This document shows, piece by piece, positions 23,257 through 33,856 of a stretch of DNA of 64,000 nt. This stretch comes from Cervus elaphus. Taxonomy: Eukaryota; Chordata; Mammalia; Artiodactyla; Cervidae. Below the pieces are notes generated by a model. The model did no database searches and was not told the origin of the DNA. It saw only the letters and a program-made list of their open reading frames with translations. A program made the translations under genes and the position numbers. The first letter of the stretch is position 1, and each line of letters begins with the position of its first letter. The DNA is taken from positions 100,178,015 to 100,242,014 of the forward strand of contig NC_057823.1 in the NCBI RefSeq assembly GCF_910594005.1, read 5' to 3'.

Positions 23257-23538
23257 TCAGTGCTCAGCTTTCTTTACAGTCCAACTCTCAGATCCATACA
23301 TGACTCCTGGAAAAACCACAGCTTTGACTAGATGGACCTTTGTTGGCAAAGTAATGTCTCTGCTTTTTAGTATGCTGTCTAGATTGATCATAGCTTTTCT
23401 TCCAAGGAGTAAGCATCTTTTAATTTCATGGTTGCATTCACCATCTAAAGTGATTTTGGAGCCCAAGAAAATAAAGTCTGTTACTGTTTCCATTGCTTCC
23501 CCATCTGTTTGCCATGAAGTGATAGGAAGAGATGCCAT
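23257..23538 (-). pseudogene. BovB ORF C-terminal fragment
   Basis: A 93-codon open stretch on the minus strand with the BovB residues 'DFIFLGSKITLDGECNHEIK' and 'LPTKVHLVKAVVFPGVMYG'. It belongs to the region after the reverse transcriptase core. It is inactive and truncated. Confidence 0.88.
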
Positions 23539-23552
23539 GATCTTAGCTTTTT

Positions 23553-23738
23553 GAATGTTGAGTTGTTGTTTTTTTTTTTCCCCCTAAATATTTTTATGAA
23601 GGGTGAAACAGATCACCAGCCCAGGTTGGAAGCATGAGACAAGTGCTCGGGGCTGGTGCACTGGGAAGACCCAGAGGGATCGGGTGGAGAGGGAGATGGG
23701 AGGGGGGATCGGGATGGGGAACACATGTGAATGTTAAG
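23553..23738 (+). mobile_element. L1-BT 3' UTR scrap inserted in BovB
   Basis: The body at 23563-23728 begins with a T-run (about 23567-23579). It is followed by sense-orientation bovid L1 3' UTR sequence ('gtgaaacagatcaccagccc' through 'gggatggggaacacatgt'). It is flanked by a near-perfect 10-base duplication, gaatgttgag at 23553-23562 and gaatgttaag at 23729-23738, and BovB resumes in register. The true L1 3' terminus is absent. Confidence 0.82.
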
Positions 23739-23739
23739 T

Positions 23740-24297
23740 TTTAAGCCAGCTTTTTAACTCTCCTCTTTCACTTTCATCAAGGGGCTCTTTAGTTCTTCTT
23801 TGCTTTCTGCTATAAGGGTGGGTTCATCTGCATATCTGAGGTTATTGATATTTCTCCTGGCAATCTTGATTCCAGCTTGTGCTTCATCCAGTCTGGCATT
23901 TCACATGATGTGCTCTGCATATAAATTAAACAAACATGATGACAATATACAGCCGTACAATATACAGACGTACTCTTTGCTCGATTTGGAACCAGTCTGT
24001 TGTTCCATGTCCAGTTCTGACTGTTGCTTCCTGACCTGCATACAGGTTTCTCAGGAGACAGGTCAGGTGGTTGGTATTCCCATCTCTTGAAGAATTTTCC
24101 ACAGTTTATTATGATTCACACAGTCAAAGGCTTTGGCATAGTCAATAAAGCAGAAGTAGATGTTTTTCTGGAACTCTCTTGGTTTTTCGATGATCCAACA
24201 GATGTTGGCAATTTGATCTCTAGGTCCTCTGCCTTTTCTAAATCCAACTTGAACATCTGGAAATTCTTGTTTCATGTACTGTGAAAGCCTGGCTTGG
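23740..24297 (-). pseudogene. BovB reverse transcriptase region, decayed
   Basis: Minus-strand translation shows the first catalytic block FIDYAKAFDCVNHNKLW (in the 70-codon stretch 24063-24275). The catalytic-loop block near 23815-23845 reads RYADEPTL, so YADD has become YADE. Stops and frameshifts separate the blocks. The enzyme would be dead. Confidence 0.87.
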
Positions 24298-24300
24298 AGA

Positions 24301-24420
24301 ATATATATACATATACATAATTATAACTGATTCATGTTGTGGAATGGCAGAAACCAGCACTACATTGTAAGCAATCATCCTCCAATTAAAAAATAAAAAT
24401 AAATACATTAAAAAAATTTT
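24301..24420 (+). mobile_element. L1 3' terminus
   Basis: Sense L1 ending: 'aactgattcatgttgtggaa', 'ggcagaaaccagcac', 'aatcatcctccaattaaaaa', then an A-rich tail. It may be the severed end of the L1 at 20860-22835, although several hundred bases of ORF2 between them are missing. Confidence 0.8.
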
Positions 24421-25154
24421 TTTTAAGTTTCTATAGCAGGAAAGTGCCACAAATGTAATACTTTTATAAAAATATCATAAAACTGAAAGGATTAAGGAAT
24501 CCTCTTAGGTCCTTAGCAACATTCATGACACACAATAGGGACTCAACAACATTTGTTGAATTTAAGCATAATAATTACCTGTGCTATAAAGATTTAATCA
24601 TTACTGTCACCATCAAAAACTAGTACTCATTGAAAATTTAAGGTTATAAGCCCTGCTCTTCAAAATATTTGTCGGAGTCCTTGGTTTCCACAGATATACT
24701 GAGAAGCCTTGTCAAGGAAGAGGCATGTTCAGTGGGCTGTCCCCTGTCCCCACTATGTGACACGTACTGAATTTCCACAAAGCGTTCACATCTCCAAAGA
24801 TTTTTGAGGTCAAAAATGAAGGTCTGAAAAGTATTGCTTTAGGCTTAGAAGGCATTTTTATTTATCTTTCCAGGTTTACTACCTGTATCCCCTCATACTG
24901 TCTTAATTTAAGGTAAGAAGGAAAAATTTACACCAGTACTCGTCAGACATTGTAATTATTTACTGGAATCTCTACCTGTTAATACCCCTGCATATTTTAG
25001 TGGCTTTAGCAGTTTTTACTTAAAAATTAACCAAACAAAATAAGAGGAAAATGTACATGTGTGTGTCAGAGAAAGGAAGAACCAGATATAGTTTAGGAAT
25101 GTTTTTCCTCCCTTCTGAGGCAAATTTAGGGCTTCGGTAACTTTCCACCAAAGG
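24421..25154. other. Unassigned sequence
   Basis: No gene recognised. The part at about 24515-24565 ('acaatagggactcaacaaca', then 'tttgttgaat') looks like the tail of an L2/MIR-type element. Confidence 0.4.
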
Positions 25155-25452
25155 AAGATACACCGCAGTATTCATACAGTCCATGGAATTCCCCAGGCCA
25201 GAATACTGGACTGGGTAGCCTTTCCCTTCTCCAGGGTATCTTCCCAACCCAGGGATCGAACCCAGGTCTCCCGCATTGCAGGACGATTCTTTACCAGCTG
25301 AGTCACAAGGGAAATCCAAGAATACTGGAATGGGTAGCTTATCCCTTTTCCAGCAGATCTTCCCAACCAAGGAATCAAGCCAGGGTCTCCTGCATTAGAG
25401 ACAGATTTTTTTATCAACTGAGCTATCAGGGAAGCCCTAAGATACACCACAG
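25155..25452 (-). mobile_element. Dimeric tRNA-headed SINE, 14-base TSD
   Basis: The body at 25169-25438 has two antisense tRNA-like heads ('ccagctgagtcacaagggaa' and 'caactgagctatcagggaag'), the same architecture as the copy at 9691-10002. Flanking repeats aagatacaccgcag (25155-25168) and aagatacaccacag (25439-25452) differ at one base. Confidence 0.9.
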
Positions 25453-25567
25453 GGCTGGTGATTTCCAATATTATCTTCATATTCCTTCAGTTTATGGGCA
25501 GAGACTTACTGGAACTCTACTTCAGCCAGGGGCAATATGTGTATACCATCACCTTTTTATCCCTAGT

Positions 25568-26170
25568 AAGAACAAATATTCTTCTGCAGATGGTGACTAC
25601 AGCCATGAAATTAAAAGGCACTTGCTTCTTGGAAGAAAAGCTATGATCAACCTAGACAGCATATTAAAAAGCAGAGACATTACTTTGCTGACAAAGGTCC
25701 ACCTAGTCAAAGCTATGGTTTTTCCAGTAGTCATGTATGGATCTGAGAGTTGGACTATAAAGAAAGCTGAGCAATGAGGAATTGATGCTTTTGAACTGTG
25801 GTGTTGGAGAAGACTCTTGAAAGTCCCTTGGACTGCAGAGAGATCCAACCAGTCAATCCTGAAGGAAATCAGTCCCGAATATTCATTGAAAGAACTGATG
25901 CTGAAGCTGACACTCCAATACTTTGGCCACCTGATGCAAAGAATTGACTCACTGGAAAAGACCCTGATACTGGGAAATATTGAAGGCAGGAGGAGAAGGG
26001 AATGACTGAGGATGAGATGGTTGAATGGCATCACTGACTCGATGGACATGAGTTTGAGCAAGCTCCAAGAGTTGGTGAAGGACAGGGAGGCCTGGCATGC
26101 TGCAGTTCATAGGGTTGCAGAGTCGCATATGGCTGAGCGACTGAACTGAACTGAAGAACAAGCATATTCT
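25568..26170 (+). mobile_element. BovB LINE 3' end with imperfect TSD
   Basis: Sense BovB at 25583-26153, from 'gatggtgactacagccatga' to the tail ctgaactgaactgaa. Flanking copies of aagaacaaatattct (25568-25582) and aagaacaagcatattct (26154-26170) differ by a two-base indel. The frame is broken by stops (for example after 'KKAEQ'). Confidence 0.92.
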
Positions 26171-26811
26171 CCCTTCTTCCCTGGCAATATAAATTTTTAT
26201 CTAGAAGGAATAAACAATATAAAAGTATACAGGGGATACACTGCCTCAATTTATTATCTAACTTTTGGAAAAGGTATATCTGGAAGAAAGATACATGAAC
26301 ATATAAAACTGACACTATAAACGTGTCCTAATCCTTTAAAAGAAAAGCAAATAATGTAATATCTATTTAGAACTGATTTTTGAAGTGAAATAATGTGAAT
26401 TCTATCTAATAATTATAGATAATAATTTTCTATTACCCGTGTTATCAAGGATGTTGTTTCATAGTTTCTTAAATAATAAGGTCACTGATTTCACTGACTT
26501 TATCACCTAATTTATCCACTCCCCATGGAGTGGAAAAATTCCGCTTGGTAAAACAAGATTCTTAGAACTATAATGGGAAAATTATTGTACCAAAAGCCAT
26601 ATTAAAAGTTATGACCCAGTAATGTCCAGGTAAATGGTCTTAATATTACACTATAATTTTATATCCCTTATGCTGAAATTGCTAGTTTAGCTTTGAATGT
26701 AAATCCTGAGGAGTGGTGTAGAAATAAGTTTCATTTCGGCAAATGAAAATATCATTTTCAAATTTACATATATCATGTATTTCCCATAAAAAGATATATC
26801 TACCTTACTGT
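26171..26811. other. Unassigned AT-rich sequence
   Basis: No repeat family or coding region recognised. Confidence 0.5.
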
Positions 26812-27003
26812 GTGTGTGTTAGTTGCTCAGTCGTGTCTGATTCTTTGCAACCCCGTGGACTGCAGCCCACCATGCTCCTCTGTCCATGGAATTTTCCAGC
26901 AAGAATACTAGAATGGGTAGCCATTCTCTTCACCGGATCTTCCCCTCCAGCAATCAAGCCTAGATCTCCTGCATCACAGGCGGATTCTTTACCCGGGAAG
27001 CCC
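26812..27003 (-). mobile_element. Bov-tA SINE, minus strand
   Basis: Antisense SINE from 'gtgttagttgctcagtcgtg' to the shortened head 'ttctttacccgggaagccc'. It has small internal deletions. No clear TSD. Confidence 0.88.
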
Positions 27004-28489
27004 ATCCAAAAATGTAAAGACAATGTCCAATAACACAAAAATATAACAGTAATTGTTATATAAAACTTAGTGGTTTTTTTACATATTATTTTAATAAGAA
27101 CACTGTATATTTTCACAGTTCTCAGATTTTTCAGGAAGCATTAGCTCTCACATTCTTACTTTGTCAACATAAAATTCCATGTGACCCAACTGAATTTGTT
27201 GAGTATATATTGAGTGTTTGGACTAAGAACAAATAGATAAGGAAAAACATGTACATATTAAAGAGTTAATTAATTATGCTGTTTGCCCAAGGTTCAATTA
27301 AGACATTGATCCAGAATTCATTAGATAGCTCACTTGATTGTAAATATCTCACGTTAGACAACTCTAAGATGAATGGATTCACAGACATGCCATCTCTAGC
27401 AAAGAGGGCTTTGGGGATTCTGATTTGGGTATTATTAGCAAAAATTCTCATTCTTCTGAAGAAAGCAAAATAGTCTGACCATTCTAAATAAAATTCTTAT
27501 TAAACTTGGAAATTTTATGAAGGCATACAAGCACAGTTTTGTATTTTCTAAAGTCCTGTTACTCCGTGTGCTATGAGCAGAAAACTCAGAGGGACATGGT
27601 ATCTCTTTCCAGAAAATTCTTAAGTTAAACTTGCCCTCCTCAGAATGGTAACAAAATGTATTGCAGAGTCACTGAACCTACTCACTGCTGCTAGAAACGA
27701 GTGGCAGTCTGATAGGGCACCGCCAAGCCTATAATCTTAGAGTCGATAAAAATTTCCAGTCTCTGTTACTAATACTATGGGAAAAAAAAAAAAAACTTTA
27801 AAATTTTAACATTCATTAGAACTTTAATGTATTATTTGTTTTATCCTTTAAATAACCCATATTTTAAAGTATCAATATTTACTTATTTCAACTTCTTTTA
27901 TCTCTAATATAAAACATCCCAGTTTGGAATGCAAAAACAATAAAAATCATATTTACCTTTGTATATATACTATTATCCAAAAATAGGAAGGCCAGACAAT
28001 GAAATGGAAAACAAGAATATTAGATTCTTCAAAATGGAAAAGAAAAATAACTTGACATATTAATGAATATGCTACTATTATTTGATGCCCCTTAAGTTGC
28101 AACTAAAAGCTATCATGAATTGCATCACAGATCAGATTCTGACTTGATTACTTGAGTTTTCAATTATTTTTTTTGTATAAACAGTGGCTGTTTATCAGAT
28201 TACACTGGCTTGTGTGCCTCAAGGTAGTGATAGATAGTATCTGTATTTTATTTTTCAGGTGTTCTACAAAATTACCTTCTTCTAATGCCGTCTCAGATAA
28301 TGCCACAACCAGCTTTTTAATTACCGACAAACTTCACCATCATCTTTCAATTCTCTTATCCACCATGTACAGCTGTCTGCCAAGATGCCTTCGTATGCTC
28401 AGTCTGCTCCCCTCACACCATCTCTTCCGGGTTTCTCTTGCTGATTTCATCTCATTTATCTCTAGACACTGAAGTGGCCTGGGGCTGTT
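27004..28489. other. Unassigned AT-rich sequence
   Basis: About 1.5 kb with no named repeat. The 106-codon plus frame at 28152-28472 lies partly in sequence that may be the diverged upstream part of the L2 that follows. A-run at 27781-27795. Confidence 0.4.
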
Positions 28490-28847
28490 CGTGGATACCT
28501 TCTCTGTTTTTGTGCCCTCCCTAGGTGGTTGTATCTGGTTCTTTACCTTTAAATCTTATCTATATTTGATGATTCCAAATTTCTGTCTCAAACTCTGACC
28601 CCTTCCCTGAACTCTGGTTCCATATCAGCAGCAGCCTATTTGATATCTCTTCTTATCCGGCCAACAGAGCTTCCCACCTTCCAAATAAACCCTCACATTC
28701 CCCTCACATTCCCCTCGCACATCTCAAAGGCGCCTCTCATTGCCCTTCTCATGTCACTAAGTGACAATTCCAATCTTTCAGAACAAGAAATTTCAAGTCT
28801 TGTTTTTTCCCCCTTTCAAATTCACATCTTCAATTTTAACCGGAAAG

Positions 28848-29056
28848 TGTTAGTTGCTCAGGCGTGTTCAACTCTTTCAACCCCATGGAATGTAGTCCGC
28901 CAGGCTCCTCTATCCATGGAATTCTCCAGGCAAGAATGCTGGAGTGGGTAGCCATTCCCTTCTCCAGGGAATCTTTCCAACCCAGAGATCCAACCCAGGG
29001 TCTGTCTCCTGAACTGGCAGACAGGTTCTTTACCACCTGAGCCACCAGGAAGCCCT
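28848..29056 (-). mobile_element. Bov-tA SINE inside L2, minus strand
   Basis: Antisense SINE from 'agttgctcaggcgtgttcaa' to the tRNA-like head ('tttaccacctgagccaccag'). It separates two L2 blocks. Only a six-base candidate duplication (cttcaa) is visible. Confidence 0.87.
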
Positions 29057-29146
29057 TCAACAGCAAATCACATTGTAAAACTATAACCAGAAGCCAGCTA
29101 TTTCCCCCGACTTCTAATGCACTCACCCTAATCTTGGACATCATTG

Positions 29147-29279
29147 CCTTTAGCTGCTGCTGCTGCTAAGTCATTTCAGTCATGTCCAACTCTGTGCGAC
29201 CCCATAGACGGCAGCCCACCAGGCTCCTCTGTCCCTGGGATTCTCCCGGCAAGAACACTGGAGTGGGTTACCTTTAGCT
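29147..29279. mobile_element. BOV-A2 single unit inside L2, 9-base TSD
   Basis: One Bov-A unit ('gctgctaagtcatttcagtc' to 'aacactggagtgggtta') without the second half of the usual dimer. The direct repeat cctttagct occurs at 29147-29155 and 29271-29279. Confidence 0.85.
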
Positions 29280-30117
29280 TACACTGTTTAAAAAGCCTTG
29301 TAACGGAACCCCCAGTGCCATTCCTACTCTTCCACAGCACTCTCTCCACACAGAAATCAGACCTACAAATCCTTATAAAACATGACAGCATCATTGTTCT
29401 CCACGCCCGCCAGTGGCCTCCTATTTCACGCAGGAGAAATCCCAGGTCCTCACCGTGGTCTACAAGGTCTTGTATGATCTAGTGCCCTGCTACTTTTCTG
29501 ATCTGCCTCCTTCTAGACATCCTTACCTACCCTCCTGTAGACACGCTGGCCTCCCCTCCATCTATCCGTCATGCTATACGAGCCTGCTTCAGGTCTGACG
29601 GCCTGCAGTATACTTTTTCCAATAGCTGCATGGATTACTCCTTCACTTCTCTCAGGTTGCTAACCAAATGCTAAGTTATCAGAGAGGTTTTCCCTGACCA
29701 CTCTAGGTAACATGCTACTCTGCTTTATTCCTCTTCATAGCATTTACCTTTACTGGATAGATATTCACTAATTATCTGTTTGCTGTCTCTCCTCCTCCAC
29801 TGGAATCGAAGTCTTGTGAGAACTTGAGCTTATTATTTCTTATTATTAAACTTATTATTTCTGGCTTGCTACAACAATATATACTGCTTCTAGTATACAG
29901 TCTGCAATGTAGTAGGTGTTCACAAACATTTGTTTAAAGAATGAAAACCCCAATGTTAAATCTAGAGGCGATCTCTTAATTTCATGCATAATTCTTAGCA
30001 GAGATATGACAGATATGACATGACATGTATGTAGACATGCATGAATAGATGGATTCTAGTCCTAAATAGATAAAATATTTTTAATCCCTAACTCCATCAT
30101 GCTATTTAGACTGTTTT

Positions 30118-30152
30118 AAATATATATATATATATATACATTTATATATAAG
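30118..30152 (+). repeat. (TA)n microsatellite
   Basis: An alternating TA run just left of the Bov-tA at 30157. The run at 30358-30410 on its other side suggests that the SINE landed in a pre-existing TA tract. Confidence 0.95.
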
Positions 30153-30156
30153 TATG

Positions 30157-30357
30157 TGAAAGTGAAAATGTTGGTCGTTCAGTCATGTCTGACTCTTTGC
30201 AACCCCACAGACTGTAGCCCACTAGGCTCCTCTGTGCGTGGAATTCTCCAAGCAAGAATAATGGAGTGGGTACCATCCCCTTCTCCAGTGGATCTTCCTG
30301 ACCTAGGAATCAAACCTGGGTCTCCTGCATTGCAGGCAGATTCTTTACCATCTGAGC
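30157..30357 (-). mobile_element. Bov-tA SINE in a TA tract, minus strand
   Basis: Antisense SINE from 'gaaaatgttggtcgttcagt' to 'ttctttaccatctgagcc'. Both flanks are TA repeats, so the exact duplication cannot be resolved. Confidence 0.9.
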
Positions 30358-30371
30358 CTATATATATATAC

Positions 30372-30410
<39 letters not shown>
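30358..30410 (+). repeat. (TA)n microsatellite
   Basis: A long alternating TA run adjoining the SINE head. It is a likely site of length polymorphism. Confidence 0.95.
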
Positions 30411-30868
30411 TTCATTTTGTTTATTTAACTTCTGCAAATTTAGTGAGATAATTTATGTTGGAAGGACATTCCAATTATTTAACATATCTGAGATAATCTC
30501 TTCATTTTCCCATGCATTAGTTCTCATTGAGAACCACTACTTTTAATTTTGTTTTTTTACATCACATAGGATAAAGGCAATAATATTCCCATAAGTGTGG
30601 CCAGCAATGCTGTGAAGACAAAGAAGCTGATTCTGTTGAAGCAAAACTGTGGGCTGGAAGGCAATTCCACTGTGTAATAGCTTTCAATATATCTCATTAG
30701 CTGATGTACCAAAGTCCAAGTTAAGTGTACCAAGGAATTGTTATAGAATCACTATATTCAAAAGTGAGCAGTATAAAAGTTTGTTGTAGAGAAGGTGGAA
30801 AACTGGGCAAATTTTAGCTCACATGATGATAGAAATGTAATTGGGACTAGTCATCACCAAGCTTTCAG
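30411..30868. other. Unassigned sequence
   Basis: No repeat or gene recognised. Confidence 0.45.
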
Positions 30869-31056
30869 CCAGCAGTTTTCAAGCTTTAACATTTATTGAA
30901 TCCCCAAGAGGCTCCTATTAAAAATTCAGAGCTCTCAGTTCCAACCCAGATAATCTGGTTCAACAGCTCGAAAATAGCCCAAGAAATAGTATTTTTAACA
31001 AGCACTTCAGGTGATTCTGGGGTAGACTAAATGAGAACTACACTTTGAGAAGCACT
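30869..31056 (+). mobile_element. MER5A-type hAT MITE
   Basis: It has the characteristic ends of MER5 elements: left 'cagcagttttcaagctttaa', right 'gagaactacactttgagaag', with 'ttttaacaagcacttcaggt' and 'gataatctggttcaacag' between. It is a non-autonomous hAT-Charlie element, fixed long before ruminants. Confidence 0.82.
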
Positions 31057-32899
31057 TGTCTAAGTGAAGAGAAGAATCATGGTAGCATATGCTTTTATAT
31101 GATTATTAGTCAATTATTTTGTTTTAATGATATATACATGTTCTTAAGGAAATGTTTTCTCACCTTTAAACTTGTTTAAGCCTAATGATATGATGGGAAG
31201 ACTTTGACTTTTCTCTTTCATAAGCTAAGTGAAAGCATAGTCAAGGCTCTGCACGTCCTCATTTTTCCCTTCTTCACCTTCCTGAAATGAGACACATGAT
31301 GAGTTCCGGCCATCATACGCCTTTTTGAAGAGTGTAGATAATAAGACTGTCTTGCACTGAATTTTAAGCCTCAGGGCTATTCGATGTCAACATATGACTA
31401 CAACTTCAATTACTCTTTTGGAAAATATTGCTCCATCTCAAGGAAAATACCATAATGGAGGTTTCAGAGGATACATTTTCTTTGAGACTGAGAAAGCTAC
31501 AGTGTCTAAAGTATGGGTAAATCTTCTCTTGGCAGAAACCAGAATAACTGCTTCAAGGTCAATGTTAAAGAAAGGTTCTACATGGCTAGAAGTTTTGATA
31601 TAATCAATATACACAAGAGGCATTATAATCAAAAGTCATTTTTCAAGGAAAAAGACCACATTTTCCTGAGACTTTTATAAGCATGTTGATTCCTTGCCTT
31701 TTATTTTGTAGCCATAGATGTTTTCGTAGTATGTCATTTAGCATGTGATCTATAAAATTAAGAAGTTAAATAACTGAATATAGAATAGTCCTTGAAACTG
31801 AATGTTAAATGAATTATATAGTTTACAAGTAAAATCCTCTAACAAACTACATTTTTACCATAGACTAACGATAGTCAGGAAGAAACCACCACATTATTAC
31901 TATTACTATAGTAACCAAATGATTCATTAATCCTCTTTTTAATAGGTCACAGACTGCTATTCAAAACATTATAAGGAAATCTTATTGGTGACTATGATCA
32001 TAGATTAATGACTGTAATTGGTTAAAAAATTTTTTAAATTTGACAAATCTTCTAGTTTAACCTCTATTCTATAGATAAGTCAGTTAAAGTATACAGCAAT
32101 TAACTAACATGTCTAAAGTTGTGGACTTAAATTATAGCAAAACTACACCCAGAATGAAAATAAATGGCTTTTTCCTGTTATTAGTATTTTATGGTAGGAT
32201 AGTGCTCTCTGCCTATCAGCAGTTGTCTTCTTTTATATTCATATCATCTTCAGACCTGGCTCAAAATATAATAACATGCAATCCTTATAACCCTAAGTAG
32301 GCAACAAACACAGAGACAAATGTTTAAAGTGATATGTAAAAAGGTCAGAAAGAGATTATCTGCCCAGGTTTTTATTTACTGTGCAAATCATGACATTTGC
32401 TCTGTGATATTTCATTATAATTAAATGGAAAAGTAATTATTGAATAGCATGCCAATAGCTTTAATATTAATACTTGAAGCTGAAAGTTCTCAATTTCACA
32501 ATAATTTAAAAATATGAGTTTTGTTTAATATAGTAATGTGAGGTTACATAAGAGGATGAAACTAATTTTTTTTCAGTCTGTTCTGAGCTAAAAACAAATC
32601 AAGTCTTATTAATTTAGAGTATAATTACTACATGATCAATATTACAGGAGACAGAAAAAGATGGATGGTTTCATAAAGCCTACTAGTAGATTATTAATAG
32701 GTAGAAAAACAATATAGAGAAACTACTTGCAAAGAATGCAAAGCATCACACAGTAAAATACTAAACATTTCATTCAGTTAATGTACATAGGCATCTCGAG
32801 AGCAAAAAAATATAATTCTTAAAATTTTTATTTAACCAAATCTCTTACATCCATTCTCTCCTGGTTCTCTCTCCCTCTTTCTTAAGTCAATACCTATAC
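31057..32899. other. Unassigned sequence
   Basis: About 1.8 kb of AT-rich sequence. The part at 32060-32230 has weak MIR-like traits ('ggatagtgctctctgcctat'). The opposite-strand frames at 31394-31603 and 31438-31632 have no domain support. Confidence 0.4.
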
Positions 32900-33011
32900 C
32901 TGTGGTCTGTGGTCTCCTGAGAATCCCTGAAACCCTTCCAGGGAGTGTGGAGGTCAAAATAATTTTTATGTTCTTGAGAGATAATGGACATATAGCATTA
33001 TATTAGTTTCA
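32900..33011 (+). mobile_element. hAT (Charlie-type) transposon, 5' non-coding piece
   Basis: 'ggtctcctgagaatccctga' and 'gtggaggtcaaaataatttt' resemble the 5' non-coding region of a large mammalian hAT element whose coding remnants appear at 34990-35404 and 35699-36717. The three pieces are collinear in that element, so this is probably its left end, split off by younger insertions. This copy is old and highly diverged. Confidence 0.5.
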
Positions 33012-33243
33012 GTTGAGCTATTTCAAATCCTAAAAGATGATGCTGTTAAAGTGCTATACTCAATATGCCAGTAAATTTGGAAAACTTCAGCAGTGGCCAC
33101 AGGACTGGAAATGGTCAGTTTTCATTCCAGTGCCAATGAAAGTTCAAAATACCACAAAATTGCACTCATTTCACAAGCTAGCAAAATAACGCTCAAAATT
33201 CTCTAAGCTAGGCTTCAACCATACGTGAACCAAGAACTTCCAG

Positions 33244-33465
33244 ATGTACAAGCTGGATTTAGAAAAGGCAGAGGAACCAGAGGTCAAATACCAATGTCCT
33301 TTGGATCATAGAAAAAGCAAGGGGATTCCAGAAAAACATCTATTTCTCTTCATTGACTATGCTAAAGCCTTTAACTCTGTGGATCATAGCAAACTGTGGA
33401 AAATTCTTAGAGATGGGAATCCAAGACCACCTTACCTGCTTCTTAAGAAATCTGTATGCAGGTAA
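33244..33465 (+). pseudogene. BovB reverse transcriptase motif A fragment
   Basis: A 73-codon open stretch whose second half reads FIDYAKAFNSVDHSKLW. This is the first catalytic block of the BovB reverse transcriptase, with its first aspartate intact. The frame is upset upstream by a frameshift and downstream by the SINE. Confidence 0.88.
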
Positions 33466-33653
33466 AGAATCTGGCAGCAATGCAGGACACCTGGGTTTGA
33501 CACCCGGGTTGAGAAGATCCCCTGGAGAAGGGAAAGGCTCCCCACCCTGGAGAATTTCATGGACTACACAGTCCATGCGGTAGCAAAGAGTTGGACATGA
33601 CAGAGCAACTTACACTTTACCTGCTTCTTGAGAAATCTGCATGCAGGTAAAGA
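33432..33653 (+). mobile_element. Bov-tA SINE inside BovB with 37-base direct repeats
   Basis: The SINE lacks the first part of its head (it begins within 'ggtaaagaatctgg') and ends 'acatgacagagcaact'. It is flanked by 37-base direct repeats at 33432-33468 and 33617-33653 that differ at two bases and are BovB sequence. This is far longer than usual TSDs, although the last eight bases of the left copy could also be SINE sequence. Confidence 0.85.
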
Positions 33654-33715
33654 GGCAACAGTTAGAACTGGACATGCAACAGTGCAAAATTGGGAAAAGA
33701 GTATGTCAAGACTGA

Positions 33716-33856
33716 TTCTCCGGGCAAGAATACTGGAGTGAGTTGCCATGCCCTCCTCCAGGGGATCTTCCTGACCCAGGGATCGAACCCACGTCTCTTT
33801 ATGTCTTCTGTCTTAGCCGGCAGTTCTTTACCACTAGTGCCACCTGGGAAGCCCAT
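33716..33856 (-). mobile_element. Bov-tA SINE 5' part, minus strand
   Basis: Antisense fragment from 'ttctccgggcaagaatactg' to the head 'ccactagtgccacctgggaa'. The BovB tail and L1 sequence abut it directly. It carries a CTCF-like core in its head (33831-33850). Confidence 0.87.

Larger units (their letters stand above)
22884..24300 (-). mobile_element. BovB LINE, minus strand, with nested L1 scrap
   Basis: An antisense BovB of about 1.4 kb. Its 3' tail is at the left ('cagtttagttcacttgctca') and it runs up to the reverse transcriptase region at the right ('gaaagcctggcttggagaat'). It is interrupted at 23563-23728 by an L1-derived scrap. On the minus strand it encodes decayed reverse transcriptase and C-terminal pieces. 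Confidence 0.93.
28490..29945 (+). mobile_element. Ancient L2 LINE, interrupted by two SINEs
   Basis: Recognisable L2 blocks occur in order: 'tatctatatttgatgattcc' and 'cttccctgaactctggttcc'; 'gtggtctacaaggtcttgta' with 'gatctagtgccctgctact'; 'tatcagagaggttttccctg'; and the 3' end 'gtagtaggtgttcacaaaca'. SINEs sit at 28848-29056 and 29156-29270. L2 stopped moving before placental radiation, so this is an old fixed copy. Confidence 0.85.
33012..33712 (+). mobile_element. BovB LINE internal fragment with nested Bov-tA
   Basis: Sense BovB from 'gttgagctatttcaaatcct' (reverse transcriptase upstream region) through motif A to 'ggcaacagttagaactggac'. It is interrupted by a Bov-tA at 33461-33616. 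It ends about 100 bases after the interruption, so it lacks its own 3' tail and was probably cut by deletion. Confidence 0.9.

Noticed and set aside
25597..26061. 154-codon minus frame
   Set aside because: Antisense shadow of the sense BovB copy.
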